Source: Bradyrhizobium nivariense (GTDB lineage: Bacteria > Pseudomonadota > Alphaproteobacteria > Rhizobiales > Xanthobacteraceae). From it: a DNA stretch of 64,000 nt. The stretch is taken from NCBI RefSeq assembly GCF_029846715.1, contig NZ_JARVWW010000011.1, positions 124,001-188,000 on the forward strand, given 5' to 3'. Positions within the stretch are counted from its first letter, which is position 1. Each line of letters begins with the position of its first letter. The notes beneath the pieces were generated by a model, which was given only the letters and a program-made list of their open reading frames with translations, had not been told where the DNA came from and did no database searches. This document shows positions 17,190-25,568 of the stretch, piece by piece. Both the position numbers and the translations under genes were made by a program.

Positions 17190-18029
17190 ATGAGTGAAGC
17201 GGTTAACGTCGAGCGTCCCTCCCCCAGCATCGTGCCCGCGCCGCCGCTGCTCGGGGTGCGCAACATCGAGGTCGTCTATGACGACGTCATCCTGGTGCTG
17301 CGCGGCCTCAGCCTCGACGTGCCCAAGGGCGCGATCGTGGCGCTGCTCGGCGCAAACGGTGCCGGCAAATCGACGACGCTGAAGGCGATCTCGGGGCTGC
17401 TCAAGACCGAGGACGGCGAGGTCACGCGCGGCGAGATCCTGTTCGAGGGCGAGCGCATCAACGGCATCGATCCAGACAAGATCGTCCGCCGGGGCATCTT
17501 CCAGGTGATGGAGGGCCGGCGCATCGTCGCCGACATGACCTCGCTGGAAAACCTCAAGCTCGGTGCCTTCACCCGCAGGGATCGCGAGGTCGGGGCCGAT
17601 CTCGACATGGTCTTCAACTATTTCCCGCGCCTGAAGGAGCGCACCGGGCTTGCCGGCTATCTCTCCGGCGGCGAGCAGCAGATGCTCGCGATCGGCCGCG
17701 CGCTAATGGCGCGCCCGAAGATGATCCTGATGGACGAGCCCTCGATGGGCCTGTCGCCGCTGCTGGTGAAAGAGGTGTTCTCGATCATCCAGAAGATCAA
17801 CCGCGACCTCGGCGTCACCATCCTCCTGGTCGAGCAGAACGCGCGCGCCGCGCTGTCGGTGGCAAGCCACGGCTACATCATGGAGCAGGGCAAGGTCGTG
17901 CTCGACGGCACCGCGGACGAATTGCGCGACAACGAGGACGTCAAGGAATTCTACCTCGGCGGCGCCGGCGACCAGCGCAAGAGCTTCAAGAACCTCAAGA
18001 GCTTCAAGCGGCGCAAACGGTGGCTTTGA
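17190..18029 (+). CDS. livF: Branched-chain-type ABC transporter ATP-binding protein (LivF-like)
   Basis: The second ATPase of the importer, 279 residues. Walker A is GANGAGKST (about 54-62), the signature LSGGEQQMLAIGRALM and Walker B MILMDEPS; the late loop reads TILLVEQNARAAL, where LivF proteins typically have VEQN. About 20 extra residues precede the family start, and a basic tail rich in Lys/Arg and Phe (from about 263) follows the conserved YLGG end; both are unusual. The gene is set off from livK by a repeat and may have a lower or separate transcript level. Confidence 0.92.
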   Translation: MSEAVNVERPSPSIVPAPPLLGVRNIEVVYDDVILVLRGLSLDVPKGAIVALLGANGAGKSTTLKAISGLLKTEDGEVTRGEILFEGERINGIDPDKIVRRGIFQVMEGRRIVADMTSLENLKLGAFTRRDREVGADLDMVFNYFPRLKERTGLAGYLSGGEQQMLAIGRALMARPKMILMDEPSMGLSPLLVKEVFSIIQKINRDLGVTILLVEQNARAALSVASHGYIMEQGKVVLDGTADELRDNEDVKEFYLGGAGDQRKSFKNLKSFKRRKRWL

Positions 18030-18032
18030 CAT

Positions 18033-18087
18033 AGCGTTTTCAAGCGAAGTGGGAACCGGTTCGCGTGAAGAAAACGCGTCAAAACAA
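18033..18087. repeat. Dispersed palindromic repeat after livF
   Basis: AGCGTTTTC and GAAAACGC-type arms surround a GGGAACCGGTTCGCG core. I recognise this as a second dispersed repeat type of Bradyrhizobium genomes. It occupies the gap between the convergent livF and epimerase genes and may end transcription from either side. Confidence 0.65.
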
Positions 18088-18094
18088 CAGACTC

Positions 18095-19246
18095 TTACTC
18101 CAGCACCTGCTCCGCTTCCGCGACTGCGCAGAGAACATGATAGAACGACGACGCAGGAATGGTGTCGATCAGCGATTTGCCGTCGCGATCGAACTGGTCG
18201 TACCAGCCGCCCCTCACGGGATGGCTGAGATAATACCGTTCGAGCCGCACCAGCGCCATGCGCGCCTCATCCGCCGCGCCCGCCTCCCCGGACTCGGCCT
18301 GCGCGATCCACGCCTTCGCAATTTCGGTCTGCGGCCAAAGCCGGCGCGTGCTGCGGCGAATGTTGCCGGCGTCGTCACCCTCGTCGATCAGGCAGCCGGT
18401 GGCCTCGTCGCGATAGCGCAACGCGGTCTCCAGCAGCTCCGCGCGCCGCTGTCGGGTTGGGCAGCCCGTGATGCGTTCGAACCCCTTCAGCAGCCAGACC
18501 CATTCCGCCTGGTGACCCGACTCGACGCTGACCGGCGCGATCTTCGACCAGTCCTCCTCGAAATATTCGCCCAGCGCGCGCGTCTGCTTATCGTAGAGAT
18601 TGCCGAGGAACAGCGCGAAAAACTCGCCGGCGCGGTTCTGGAACGACAGATCGTGGGTCGCGTCGAAGCACGCGATCATCGCCTCGAACAGATGCATGTG
18701 CGGGTTCTGCCGGCGCGGCAGCGTGACCGGCAGGCCTTCGTGGACGCCGCCATGCGGCGAACGCAAATGACCGTCGAGAAAGGCGAGCAGCGCGTCGATC
18801 TCGACGCGAACCTGCGCGTCCTGGTCGAGCGAATAGACGGTCGCCAGCGCAAACAGAATGAAGGCGTGGTCGTAGGCATCGCGCCGGCCGTCGAGCACCG
18901 CGCCCTCCGGAGTCAGCCGGTGCACGTAGCCGGGCCGGCCGTCGGGCGCTTTTGCCTTGGCCAGCAGATGCTCCAGCCCCTTCAGCGCGATGGCGCGCCC
19001 CTCAGGGTACCAACCCATCTGCGCGGCCTTGGCATAGCACCAGATCTGGCGGGCCTGCACGAACACGCGCCGCGGCGCGGCCACGTCCGCCTTGCCGTCA
19101 CGGTGCAGCCGATCGATGAAACCACCCGCGGCATGGTCCCAGCCGACCGTCGACCACAGCGGCAACGCCTCGTCGATCATGCGGCGCTTCAGGCGCGCGA
19201 CGACGTCCGCCGCCTCGTCCGCCGCAATGATTCCTTCGTCCGCCAT
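18095..19246 (-). CDS. AGE-family epimerase/isomerase
   Basis: The 383-residue product is an (alpha/alpha)6-barrel protein of the N-acylglucosamine 2-epimerase / mannose isomerase family. Family landmarks are RQIWCYAKAAQMG, YDHAFILFALA, SGHQAEWVWLL and SSFYHVLCAV, supplying the catalytic His residues. It could interconvert mannose and fructose or GlcNAc and ManNAc. ManNAc would be relevant to the sialic-type pathways 2 kb away, but mannose isomerase-like members are frequent in rhizobia. The ATG at 19246 follows AGAGGA; the frame is open to 19306. It sits opposite in strand between livF and the PaaK-like ligase. Confidence 0.85.
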   Translation of the reverse strand: MADEGIIAADEAADVVARLKRRMIDEALPLWSTVGWDHAAGGFIDRLHRDGKADVAAPRRVFVQARQIWCYAKAAQMGWYPEGRAIALKGLEHLLAKAKAPDGRPGYVHRLTPEGAVLDGRRDAYDHAFILFALATVYSLDQDAQVRVEIDALLAFLDGHLRSPHGGVHEGLPVTLPRRQNPHMHLFEAMIACFDATHDLSFQNRAGEFFALFLGNLYDKQTRALGEYFEEDWSKIAPVSVESGHQAEWVWLLKGFERITGCPTRQRRAELLETALRYRDEATGCLIDEGDDAGNIRRSTRRLWPQTEIAKAWIAQAESGEAGAADEARMALVRLERYYLSHPVRGGWYDQFDRDGKSLIDTIPASSFYHVLCAVAEAEQVLE

Positions 19247-19332
19247 CGCGTCCTCTTCAAACCTCGCCAATGGGCGTCTGATACCCATGCCGGCGGCGGC
19301 GCGCAACGGACGTCAACCCGGAAAGATCAGCC

Positions 19333-20556
19333 ATGACCGCCCATTACGACGCCCTCGAGACGCGCGAACAAGCCGCGCGCGAAGCCGATCTGTTCTCCCG
19401 CCTGCCAGGCGTGCTGCGCTGTGCGATGACCGCGCCCGCCTATGCCGATCGGCTGAAAGGCGTCGATCCGGCCGCTGTGACCTCCAGGGCAGCCCTGGCG
19501 GGCCTGCCGGTGCTGCGCAAGTCGGAACTGCCGGCCCTGCACAAGGCCTCCACGCCCTTCGGCGGCCTCGTCGCGGCGGCGCCCGGCTCGTTCGCCCGGC
19601 TCTTCACCTCCCCAGGGCCGATTTTCGAGCCGGAGGGGCGACAGTCCGACCCCTGGCGCGGCGCACGGGCGCTGTTCGCGGCCGGGTTCCGGCCCGATGA
19701 CATCGTGCTCAACACCTTCAGCTACCATCTCACCCCCGGCGGCTTCATCTTCGATGCGTCGGCGCGCGCGCTCGGCTGCGCCGTGATCCCCGCAGGTCCC
19801 GGCAATACCGAGCAGCAATTCGAGCTGATCGAGGCCTACCGTCCCGTCGGCTACAGCGGCACGCCGGACTTTCTGAAAATATTGCTCGATGCTGCTGCGA
19901 GCTCGGGCCGCGACGTCTCCTCGATCAAGCGCGCACTGGTCTCGGGGGCGGCCTTCCCGCCCTCGCTCCAGGCGGAGATCAAGACGCGCGGCATCGACGC
20001 CTACCAGGCCTTCGGCACCGCCGATCTCGGCCTCATCGCTTTCGAGACCGGCGCGCGCGACGGCATGGTCGTGAACGAGGACCTGATCATGGAGATCGTC
20101 AAGCCCGGTACCGGCGATCCCGTGGCGCCCGGCGACGTCGGCGAGATCGTCGTGACCTCGCTCGACCCGCACCATCCCTGGATTCGGCTTGCGCTCGGCG
20201 ACCTCACCGCGGCGCTGCCGGGCCCGAGCCCCTGCGGGCGCACCAACATGCGCATCAAAGGCTGGATGGGCCGCGCCGACCAGACCACCAAGGTCAAGGG
20301 CATGTTCGTCCGCCCCGAGCAGATCGCCGAGATCGGCAAGCGCCATTCCGCGCTCGGAAGACTACGCCTCGTCGTCGCGCGCCGGGGCGAGACCGACGCG
20401 ATGACGCTGAAAGCGGAAACGGCGGCCGCGAGCGACGCGTTGCGCGAGGAGATTGCAGGCACCTTGCGCGCAGTGACGAAGCTCGGAGGCGACGTTGAAC
20501 TGGTGAGGCCCGGCGCGCTGCCGAACGACGGCAAGGTGATCGCGGACGAGCGGTAA
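19333..20556 (+). CDS. Phenylacetate-CoA ligase family protein (PaaK-like)
   Basis: The 407-residue ANL-family enzyme aligns with PaaK: a helical start, LPVLRKSEL, AFGTADLGLIAFE in place of the usual acid-recognition stretch, then a C-terminal hinge and lid (ADQTTKVKGMFVRPEQIAEI). The ATP-binding P-loop, normally SSGTTGKPT, appears as FTSPGPIFEPEG, a marked departure that I have seen in PaaK-like relatives of liv clusters but which casts doubt on simple adenylation. It probably activates an aromatic or other carboxylic acid brought in by the liv system, although the epimerase gene intervenes on the other strand. Confidence 0.82.
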   Translation: MTAHYDALETREQAAREADLFSRLPGVLRCAMTAPAYADRLKGVDPAAVTSRAALAGLPVLRKSELPALHKASTPFGGLVAAAPGSFARLFTSPGPIFEPEGRQSDPWRGARALFAAGFRPDDIVLNTFSYHLTPGGFIFDASARALGCAVIPAGPGNTEQQFELIEAYRPVGYSGTPDFLKILLDAAASSGRDVSSIKRALVSGAAFPPSLQAEIKTRGIDAYQAFGTADLGLIAFETGARDGMVVNEDLIMEIVKPGTGDPVAPGDVGEIVVTSLDPHHPWIRLALGDLTAALPGPSPCGRTNMRIKGWMGRADQTTKVKGMFVRPEQIAEIGKRHSALGRLRLVVARRGETDAMTLKAETAAASDALREEIAGTLRAVTKLGGDVELVRPGALPNDGKVIADER

Positions 20557-20561
20557 CCTCC

Positions 20562-20705
20562 GTTCGCCTTCGACAGCCGGTCATTGCCCAGATACAGCAC
20601 GTCGAGTCCCGAGCAGAAATAGGTATGGAGCGCCTCCAGCGGCGCGTTCACCGTCGGCTGCTCGTTGATGTTGAGGCTGGGGTTGATCTGGACCGGCCGC
20701 GATGC
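20562..20705 (-). pseudogene. Relic of a carbamoyltransferase C-terminus (NodU/CmcH type)
   Basis: On the minus strand about 48 codons read RPVQINPSLNINEQPTV, then NAPLEALHTYFCSGLDVLYLG and LSK. This matches the C-terminal consensus of carbamoyltransferases (VNTSFN..GEPIV.TP..A...F..SGLD.L.LG). The upstream part of the gene is absent; the frame begins in unrelated sequence near 20756 and runs without a stop into the antisense of the PaaK-like gene. Key differences such as NPSLN for NTSFN suggest decay. It marks an old boundary of the glycan region. Confidence 0.7.
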
Positions 20706-20804
20706 CCCCCAAGGCGCAGGAACCTTGCATCGTCCCTGCTGCTCCCGTAATACCAACCCCGCTTACGGTATGGCCTGGAATTGGCCCTTCCTGGACCCTA
20801 AAAC

Positions 20805-22181
20805 GTGCTTGAACGAACCCTCGTCACCATCGCCGAGACCGAGACCATTGAGGAAGCCTTCCGGCGCCTCAATGCGAACATGCTCGGGATCCTGTTCGCG
20901 CAGGACGCGGGCGGACGAATCGTCGGCGCGGTGACCGACGGCGACATCCGCAGGCGCATGCTGACCGGCACCACGATTCAGGACCGGGTTGCGACCTGCA
21001 TCAATCGCAATTTCGTCTGGGCCCGGAGCGGCGGTCCGCGCGAGCAGATCCTCAAGCTGCTCGACCAGCGCGTGCACGTGGTGCCAATCCTCGATGGCGA
21101 GGGACGGCTGGTCGACGTGTTCAGCCGCGAGCTGTTCAATCTGTCCGAAGAGAGCGAAGTGTTCGCGCGCGCGCGCTCGCCGGTGCGAATCAGCTTCTCC
21201 GGCGGCGGCACCGACCTGACGCATTATTTCGTGGCAAATGACGGCGGCGCGGTCATCAACGCCACGATCAAGATGTACGCTCACGCGACGCTGCGGCGAC
21301 GGAACGATCCCAGCATCCGGATCTATTCGCATGATTTCCGCTGCACGATCGAGGCCGACGATCTCGCAGAACTTGGCACGGGCGGTGATCTCGCGCTGAT
21401 CAAGTCGGTGGTGCGCCTGATCAAACCGACTTATGGATTCGAGCTCGAAGTGTCGGCCGACTTCCCGGTCGGCTCCGGCCTCGGCGGCTCCGCGGTGGTC
21501 TCGTCCGCCATCATCGGCTGCTTCAACGAATTCCGCGGCGACCAGTGGGACCGTCACGAGGTCGCGGAGATGGCGTTCCAGGCCGAGCGGCTGATGCTCA
21601 ACATTCCCGGCGGTTGGCAGGATCAGTACGCCACCGTGTTCGGCGGCTTCAATCACATGGAGTTCTTTTCCGACCAGAACACCATCGTGCCGCTTCGTCT
21701 CGATCCCAACATCATCGCCGAGCTCGAGGAGAGCCTGGTGCTCTGCTACGCCGGCTCGGGTCGCGATTCCGGCGCTATCCACCGCGACCAGAAGGCACAG
21801 CACGAGACCAGCGACGCCGTGGCCGCGGCCGCCAAGCAGAAGGAAGTGACGCGCGACATCCGGCGACATCTGCTGCGCGGCCAGTTGCTGGAATGCGGCC
21901 GGCTGATCGACGACGCCTGGCACGCCAAGCGGAAGCTGAGCTCGAAGATCTCGTCGGACGCGATCGATGCGATCTACGATTTCGCCAAACAGCACGGCGC
22001 GGTCGGTGGCAAGCTGCTGGGCGCCGGCGGCGGCGGTTACTTCATGTTCTTCGTGCGTCCGTTCGAGCGCTACCAGCTCATTGCCGCACTGGAACAGCAG
22101 GGGCACAGCTGTTCGCGCATCATGTTCGAAGAAAACGGGCTGCGGACGTGGAAGTCGCGCTTTCCCGCACGATTCGCCTGA
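20805..22181 (+). CDS. CBS-domain / GHMP sugar kinase fusion (HddA-like)
   Basis: The 458-residue protein fuses a CBS pair (about 1-118; GAVTDGDIRRRML is the typical end of CBS1) to a GHMP kinase (about 125-458). Kinase motifs are PVRISFSGGGTDLTHYF, the ATP loop VGSGLGGSAVVSSA (about 223) and KLLGAGGGGYFMFF (about 400). The kinase half resembles D-glycero-alpha-D-manno-heptose 7-phosphate kinase. CBS pairs usually bind adenine nucleotides, so activity may follow energy state. The GTG start at 20805 is forced by a stop at 20799; the ribosome site is poor. A similar CBS pair occurs on the ptmE product at 45801. It probably supplies a sugar phosphate to the NeuB-type enzyme downstream or to the heptose enzyme at 39176. 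Confidence 0.85.
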   Translation: MLERTLVTIAETETIEEAFRRLNANMLGILFAQDAGGRIVGAVTDGDIRRRMLTGTTIQDRVATCINRNFVWARSGGPREQILKLLDQRVHVVPILDGEGRLVDVFSRELFNLSEESEVFARARSPVRISFSGGGTDLTHYFVANDGGAVINATIKMYAHATLRRRNDPSIRIYSHDFRCTIEADDLAELGTGGDLALIKSVVRLIKPTYGFELEVSADFPVGSGLGGSAVVSSAIIGCFNEFRGDQWDRHEVAEMAFQAERLMLNIPGGWQDQYATVFGGFNHMEFFSDQNTIVPLRLDPNIIAELEESLVLCYAGSGRDSGAIHRDQKAQHETSDAVAAAAKQKEVTRDIRRHLLRGQLLECGRLIDDAWHAKRKLSSKISSDAIDAIYDFAKQHGAVGGKLLGAGGGGYFMFFVRPFERYQLIAALEQQGHSCSRIMFEENGLRTWKSRFPARFA

Positions 22182-22196
22182 CAATATGAGACGAGA

Positions 22197-24122
22197 ATGT
22201 TGATGACATCGCCCAAACAGCCTGCCCCGGTCCGCATCGGCAACCGTCTTCTGGGCGATGGCGAACCCTGCTACGTCATCGCCGAGATCGGCAACAACCA
22301 CAATGGCGACTTCGATCGCGCCATTGCGCTGGTCGATGCTGCGGTCGCGGCCGGTGCCGATTGCGCCAAATTCCAGATGCGCAAGCTCGACGAGGTCTAT
22401 CGCGCTTCGAGCCTGTCCGGGAAGGACGACGACCTCGCCGTCGAATACACGCTCGATCTCCTGCGCCGCTTCGAGCTCCCGACCGCGCAGCAGAAGAAGA
22501 TCGCCGAGTACTGCGCAGCAAAGGGTATCCAGTATCTCTGCACGCCCTGGGACGCAAAGAGCGTCGCCGTGCTCGAAGGATTCGGCGTGCAGGCCTACAA
22601 GGTCGCCTCGGCCGACCTCACCAATCTGCCGCTGCTCGCGTGCCTTGCCGCCACCGGCAAGACGCTGATCGTCTCGACCGGCATGAGCACGACGGACGAA
22701 ATCAAGACCGCGGCGAAATTCCTCGACGACCGCGATGCGAGTTACGTGCTGCTGCACTGCCAGAGCACCTATCCGGCCGCGCTCCACAACATCCATCTGC
22801 GTTTCATGGAAACGCTGCGCGAGATCCATCCGGTCGTCGGCTATTCGGGCCACGAGCGCGGCGTTGCCGTTTCAACGGCCGCGGTGGCGCTTGGCGCCGT
22901 CGTCATCGAACGCCACATCACGCTCGACCGCGAGATGGAAGGTCCGGACCATGCCGCGAGCCTGGAGCCGGAGGAATTCAAGACGCTGGTCTCGGGCATC
23001 CGCGAGGTGGAAGCGGCGCGCGGCGAGAAACTGGCCGAGCGCGCGCTGAGCCAGGGTGAGCTGATTAACCGCGAAAACCTCGCCAAGAGCCTAGTGGCTG
23101 CGCGCGACCTTCTAGCCGGCACCGTGATCTCCGAGAGTGACGTCGCCGTGAAGAGCCCGGGACAGGGCCTGTCGCCGCTGAAGATGCCGGCGCTGCTCGG
23201 CCGCAAGCTGAGGAGGACGATGGCGACCGACGACTATTTCTTCCAGAGCGACCTCGACGAAGGTACCGCAAAAGCGCGGCGCTTCCGCTTCGACCGGCCC
23301 TGGGGCGTGCCAGTGCGCTATCACGACACCGAGCGCTTCCTGGAGATCTGCGAGCCTGATATCATCGAATTCCATCTCAGCTATAGCGACATGGAGCGCG
23401 ATCCCGCGACGTATCTCTCCGGCAGCTATGATCTCGGCTTCGTCGTGCATGCGCCGGAGCTGTTTGCCGGCTCCAAGCTGATGGACCTCGCAACCCCCGA
23501 CGAGGCACTGCGGCGCTACTCGCTGGAGCAGACGCAGGCCGTGATCGACATCACCCGCGGTCTGAAGAAATTCTTCCCAAAGACGAAGCGCCCGCCCATC
23601 GTCGCCAATATCGGCGGCTTCACCATGGACGAGCCGTTGTCGCCGGAGGAGAAGGCCGAGCGCTATCGCATCTTCGCCCGGAGCCTGAAGGAGCTCGACA
23701 TGGACGGCGTCGAGCTGACGCCGCAGACCATGGCGCCGTTCCCCTGGCATTTCGGCGGCCAGCGCCACCAGAACATCTTTATCTTTCCGGAGGAATCCGC
23801 CGCATTCTGCGCCAAGCATGATCTGCGGATGTGCGTCGACATCTCCCACACCAAGCTCGCTGCCAACCATTTCGGCTTCGACTTCGCACAAGGCTTGGCG
23901 CAACTCGGGCCGTACACCGCGCATCTGCATTTCGGTGACGCCAAGGGGCTCGACGGCGAAGGGCTCCAGGTCGGCGAAGGCGAAATCGATTTCGACGAGA
24001 TCGGGCGGGTGCTGCGCAAGCATGCGCCGACCGCGTCCTTCATCCCCGAAATCTGGCAGGGCCACAAGAATATGGGCGAAGGCTTCTGGATCGCGCTCGA
24101 GCGTCTCGAGAGGCATATCTGA
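22197..24122 (+). CDS. NeuB-type ulosonate synthase fused to a TIM-barrel isomerase domain
   Basis: The 641-residue protein has three parts. Residues about 14-280 are a NeuB synthase (IAEIGNNHNGDFDRA at 28-42, KFQMRKLDEVYR, CTPWD, KVASADLTNLPLL, STGMST, GYSGHERG), which condenses phosphoenolpyruvate with an aldose. Residues about 287-351 are a SAF/antifreeze-like lid. Residues about 365-641 are a sugar-phosphate isomerase/AP endonuclease-type barrel (ANIGGF, MCVDISHTKLAANHFG, HLHFGDAKG, PEIWQGH). The last part is not in ordinary sialic or legionaminic synthases and could prepare the aldose or edit the product. Starts at 22197 and 22203 are both possible. The gene runs into the cytidylyltransferase (TGATG). 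Confidence 0.88.
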   Translation: MLMTSPKQPAPVRIGNRLLGDGEPCYVIAEIGNNHNGDFDRAIALVDAAVAAGADCAKFQMRKLDEVYRASSLSGKDDDLAVEYTLDLLRRFELPTAQQKKIAEYCAAKGIQYLCTPWDAKSVAVLEGFGVQAYKVASADLTNLPLLACLAATGKTLIVSTGMSTTDEIKTAAKFLDDRDASYVLLHCQSTYPAALHNIHLRFMETLREIHPVVGYSGHERGVAVSTAAVALGAVVIERHITLDREMEGPDHAASLEPEEFKTLVSGIREVEAARGEKLAERALSQGELINRENLAKSLVAARDLLAGTVISESDVAVKSPGQGLSPLKMPALLGRKLRRTMATDDYFFQSDLDEGTAKARRFRFDRPWGVPVRYHDTERFLEICEPDIIEFHLSYSDMERDPATYLSGSYDLGFVVHAPELFAGSKLMDLATPDEALRRYSLEQTQAVIDITRGLKKFFPKTKRPPIVANIGGFTMDEPLSPEEKAERYRIFARSLKELDMDGVELTPQTMAPFPWHFGGQRHQNIFIFPEESAAFCAKHDLRMCVDISHTKLAANHFGFDFAQGLAQLGPYTAHLHFGDAKGLDGEGLQVGEGEIDFDEIGRVLRKHAPTASFIPEIWQGHKNMGEGFWIALERLERHI

Positions 24123-24811
24123 TGGCGCGCAAGACGCTGGCCGTGATCGCTGCGCGCGGCGGCTCCAAGGGCATTCCGCACAAAAATCTGCTCGATCTCT
24201 GCGGCAAGCCGTTGATCGCGTGGACGGTCGAGCAGGCACGCGCGGCGCGCGGCGTCGACGTGGTGGCGGTTTCTTCCGACAGCGACAATATCCTCGCCGC
24301 GGCCGAAGCCGCCGGCGCCATCGGCGTGCGACGCCCCGAAGACATTTCGGGTGACCTCGCCTCCTCCGAATCCGCCTGGCTGCACGCGCTCAATGCGACC
24401 GACGAGCGGATGGGACGGTTCGAGCGGATCGTCGCGCTCCAGGCCACCTCGCCGATCCGCGAGTCCAGCGACATCGAGAACGCACTTGCGACCTTCGACC
24501 GCGAGCATCTCGACAGCCTGCTCTCGGTCTGCGAAGTCGAAGATTATTTCAACTGGCGTATCGGCGCGAGCGGGCCGGAGCCGATCAACTACGACTATCA
24601 CAACCGCCGCATGCGGCAGCAGATCGAGAAGCGCTACCTGGAGAACGGCTCGTTCTATGTCCTGACCCCATCACTCCTGCGCGAGCAGAACAATCGTCTC
24701 GGCGGAAAAATCGGCTTTCACCTGATGGAGCGTCACAAGATGTTCCAGATCGACCGTCCCGAGGACGTCAAGCTTTGCGCCGCCATCATGCGTAGTTACG
24801 GCTATGCCTGA
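24122..24811 (+). CDS. CMP-ulosonate (acylneuraminate-type) cytidylyltransferase
   Basis: The 229-residue enzyme begins with the NeuA motif IAARGGSKGIPHKNLLDL (about 7-24) and contains LQATSPIRESSDIENAL, the conserved product-site region, plus a late IDRPEDVKL. It should activate the product of the adjoining NeuB fusion with CTP. The single-domain length is usual for bacterial NeuA/LegF. Its gene overlaps the upstream stop by one base and the next gene by eight. A second member of the family is encoded at 47752. Confidence 0.9.
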   Translation: MARKTLAVIAARGGSKGIPHKNLLDLCGKPLIAWTVEQARAARGVDVVAVSSDSDNILAAAEAAGAIGVRRPEDISGDLASSESAWLHALNATDERMGRFERIVALQATSPIRESSDIENALATFDREHLDSLLSVCEVEDYFNWRIGASGPEPINYDYHNRRMRQQIEKRYLENGSFYVLTPSLLREQNNRLGGKIGFHLMERHKMFQIDRPEDVKLCAAIMRSYGYA

Positions 24812-25568
24812 CCTCAGCGCCTTCTCTCTGGCCGGCAAAATCGCGGTCGTCACCGGCGCCTCCCGCGGCATTGGCGCTGCGATTGCAACCGGCCTGCAAG
24901 ATGCCGGTGCCACGGTGTTCGGCCTCAGCCGTTCCGGGACCGCACCAGAGGGCGTGATCGCGATTGCCTGCGATCTGTCTGACGATGACGCCATCGAGAG
25001 CGCATTCCGCACCGTGGCCGCGCAAGGCGGACGCATCGACGCGCTGGTCAACGCCGCCGGCATCAGTCTGCCTGCCGGAAGCGCCGAGAGCGAACTCGCG
25101 CGCTTCCGGGCCACGATCTCAACCGATCTCACCGGCGTCTACGCCACCATCCTTGCCGCCCATCCGCTTCTGAAGAACGCGGGCTCTGCTGCGATCATCA
25201 ACGTCACCAGCATCAATTCGGTCCGCGGCTTTCCCGGCAATCCCGGCTACGTGGCGGCGAAGGCCGGTCTTGCCGGGCTGACGCGAGCGCTCGCCGCCGA
25301 CTATGCGCCCGACGGCATCCGCGTCAACGCGCTCGCGCCCGGCTATGTCGCGACCGAGATGACCGCGAAGAGTTTTGCCGATCCAGACATGCACGAGGCG
25401 AGGCGCCGCCACACCATGCTCGGCCGTTGGGGACAGCCCGCCGACATGGTGGGAGCCGCCGTCTTCCTGGCGTCGGAAGCCTCCGCCTATGTGACCGGAC
25501 AGGAACTCTTCATCGACGGCGGCTGGACCACAAAGGGCCTCGCCATCAGCTCGGACAAGCAACCGTGA
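24804..25568 (+). CDS. SDR-family oxidoreductase
   Basis: This 254-residue classical short-chain dehydrogenase has TGASRGIG (17-24) for NAD(P), NAAGIS, the Ser in NVTSINS, YVAAK as the catalytic Tyr/Lys pair and FIDGGW at the C-terminus. Gene overlaps on both sides (8 and 4 bases) place it firmly in the ulosonate operon. It probably oxidises or reduces a sugar hydroxyl or ketone in that pathway; which one cannot be read. It is one of three SDRs in the operon. Confidence 0.85.
   Translation: MPDLSAFSLAGKIAVVTGASRGIGAAIATGLQDAGATVFGLSRSGTAPEGVIAIACDLSDDDAIESAFRTVAAQGGRIDALVNAAGISLPAGSAESELARFRATISTDLTGVYATILAAHPLLKNAGSAAIINVTSINSVRGFPGNPGYVAAKAGLAGLTRALAADYAPDGIRVNALAPGYVATEMTAKSFADPDMHEARRRHTMLGRWGQPADMVGAAVFLASEASAYVTGQELFIDGGWTTKGLAISSDKQP

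Noticed and set aside
18065..19336. 423-codon plus-strand frame over the AGE epimerase
   Set aside because: The minus-strand reading has the conserved epimerase segments; this frame is a high-GC shadow.
20763..22853. 696-codon minus-strand open frame
   Set aside because: It lies opposite the CBS-kinase and NeuB genes, which have full family motifs; the reverse frame has none.
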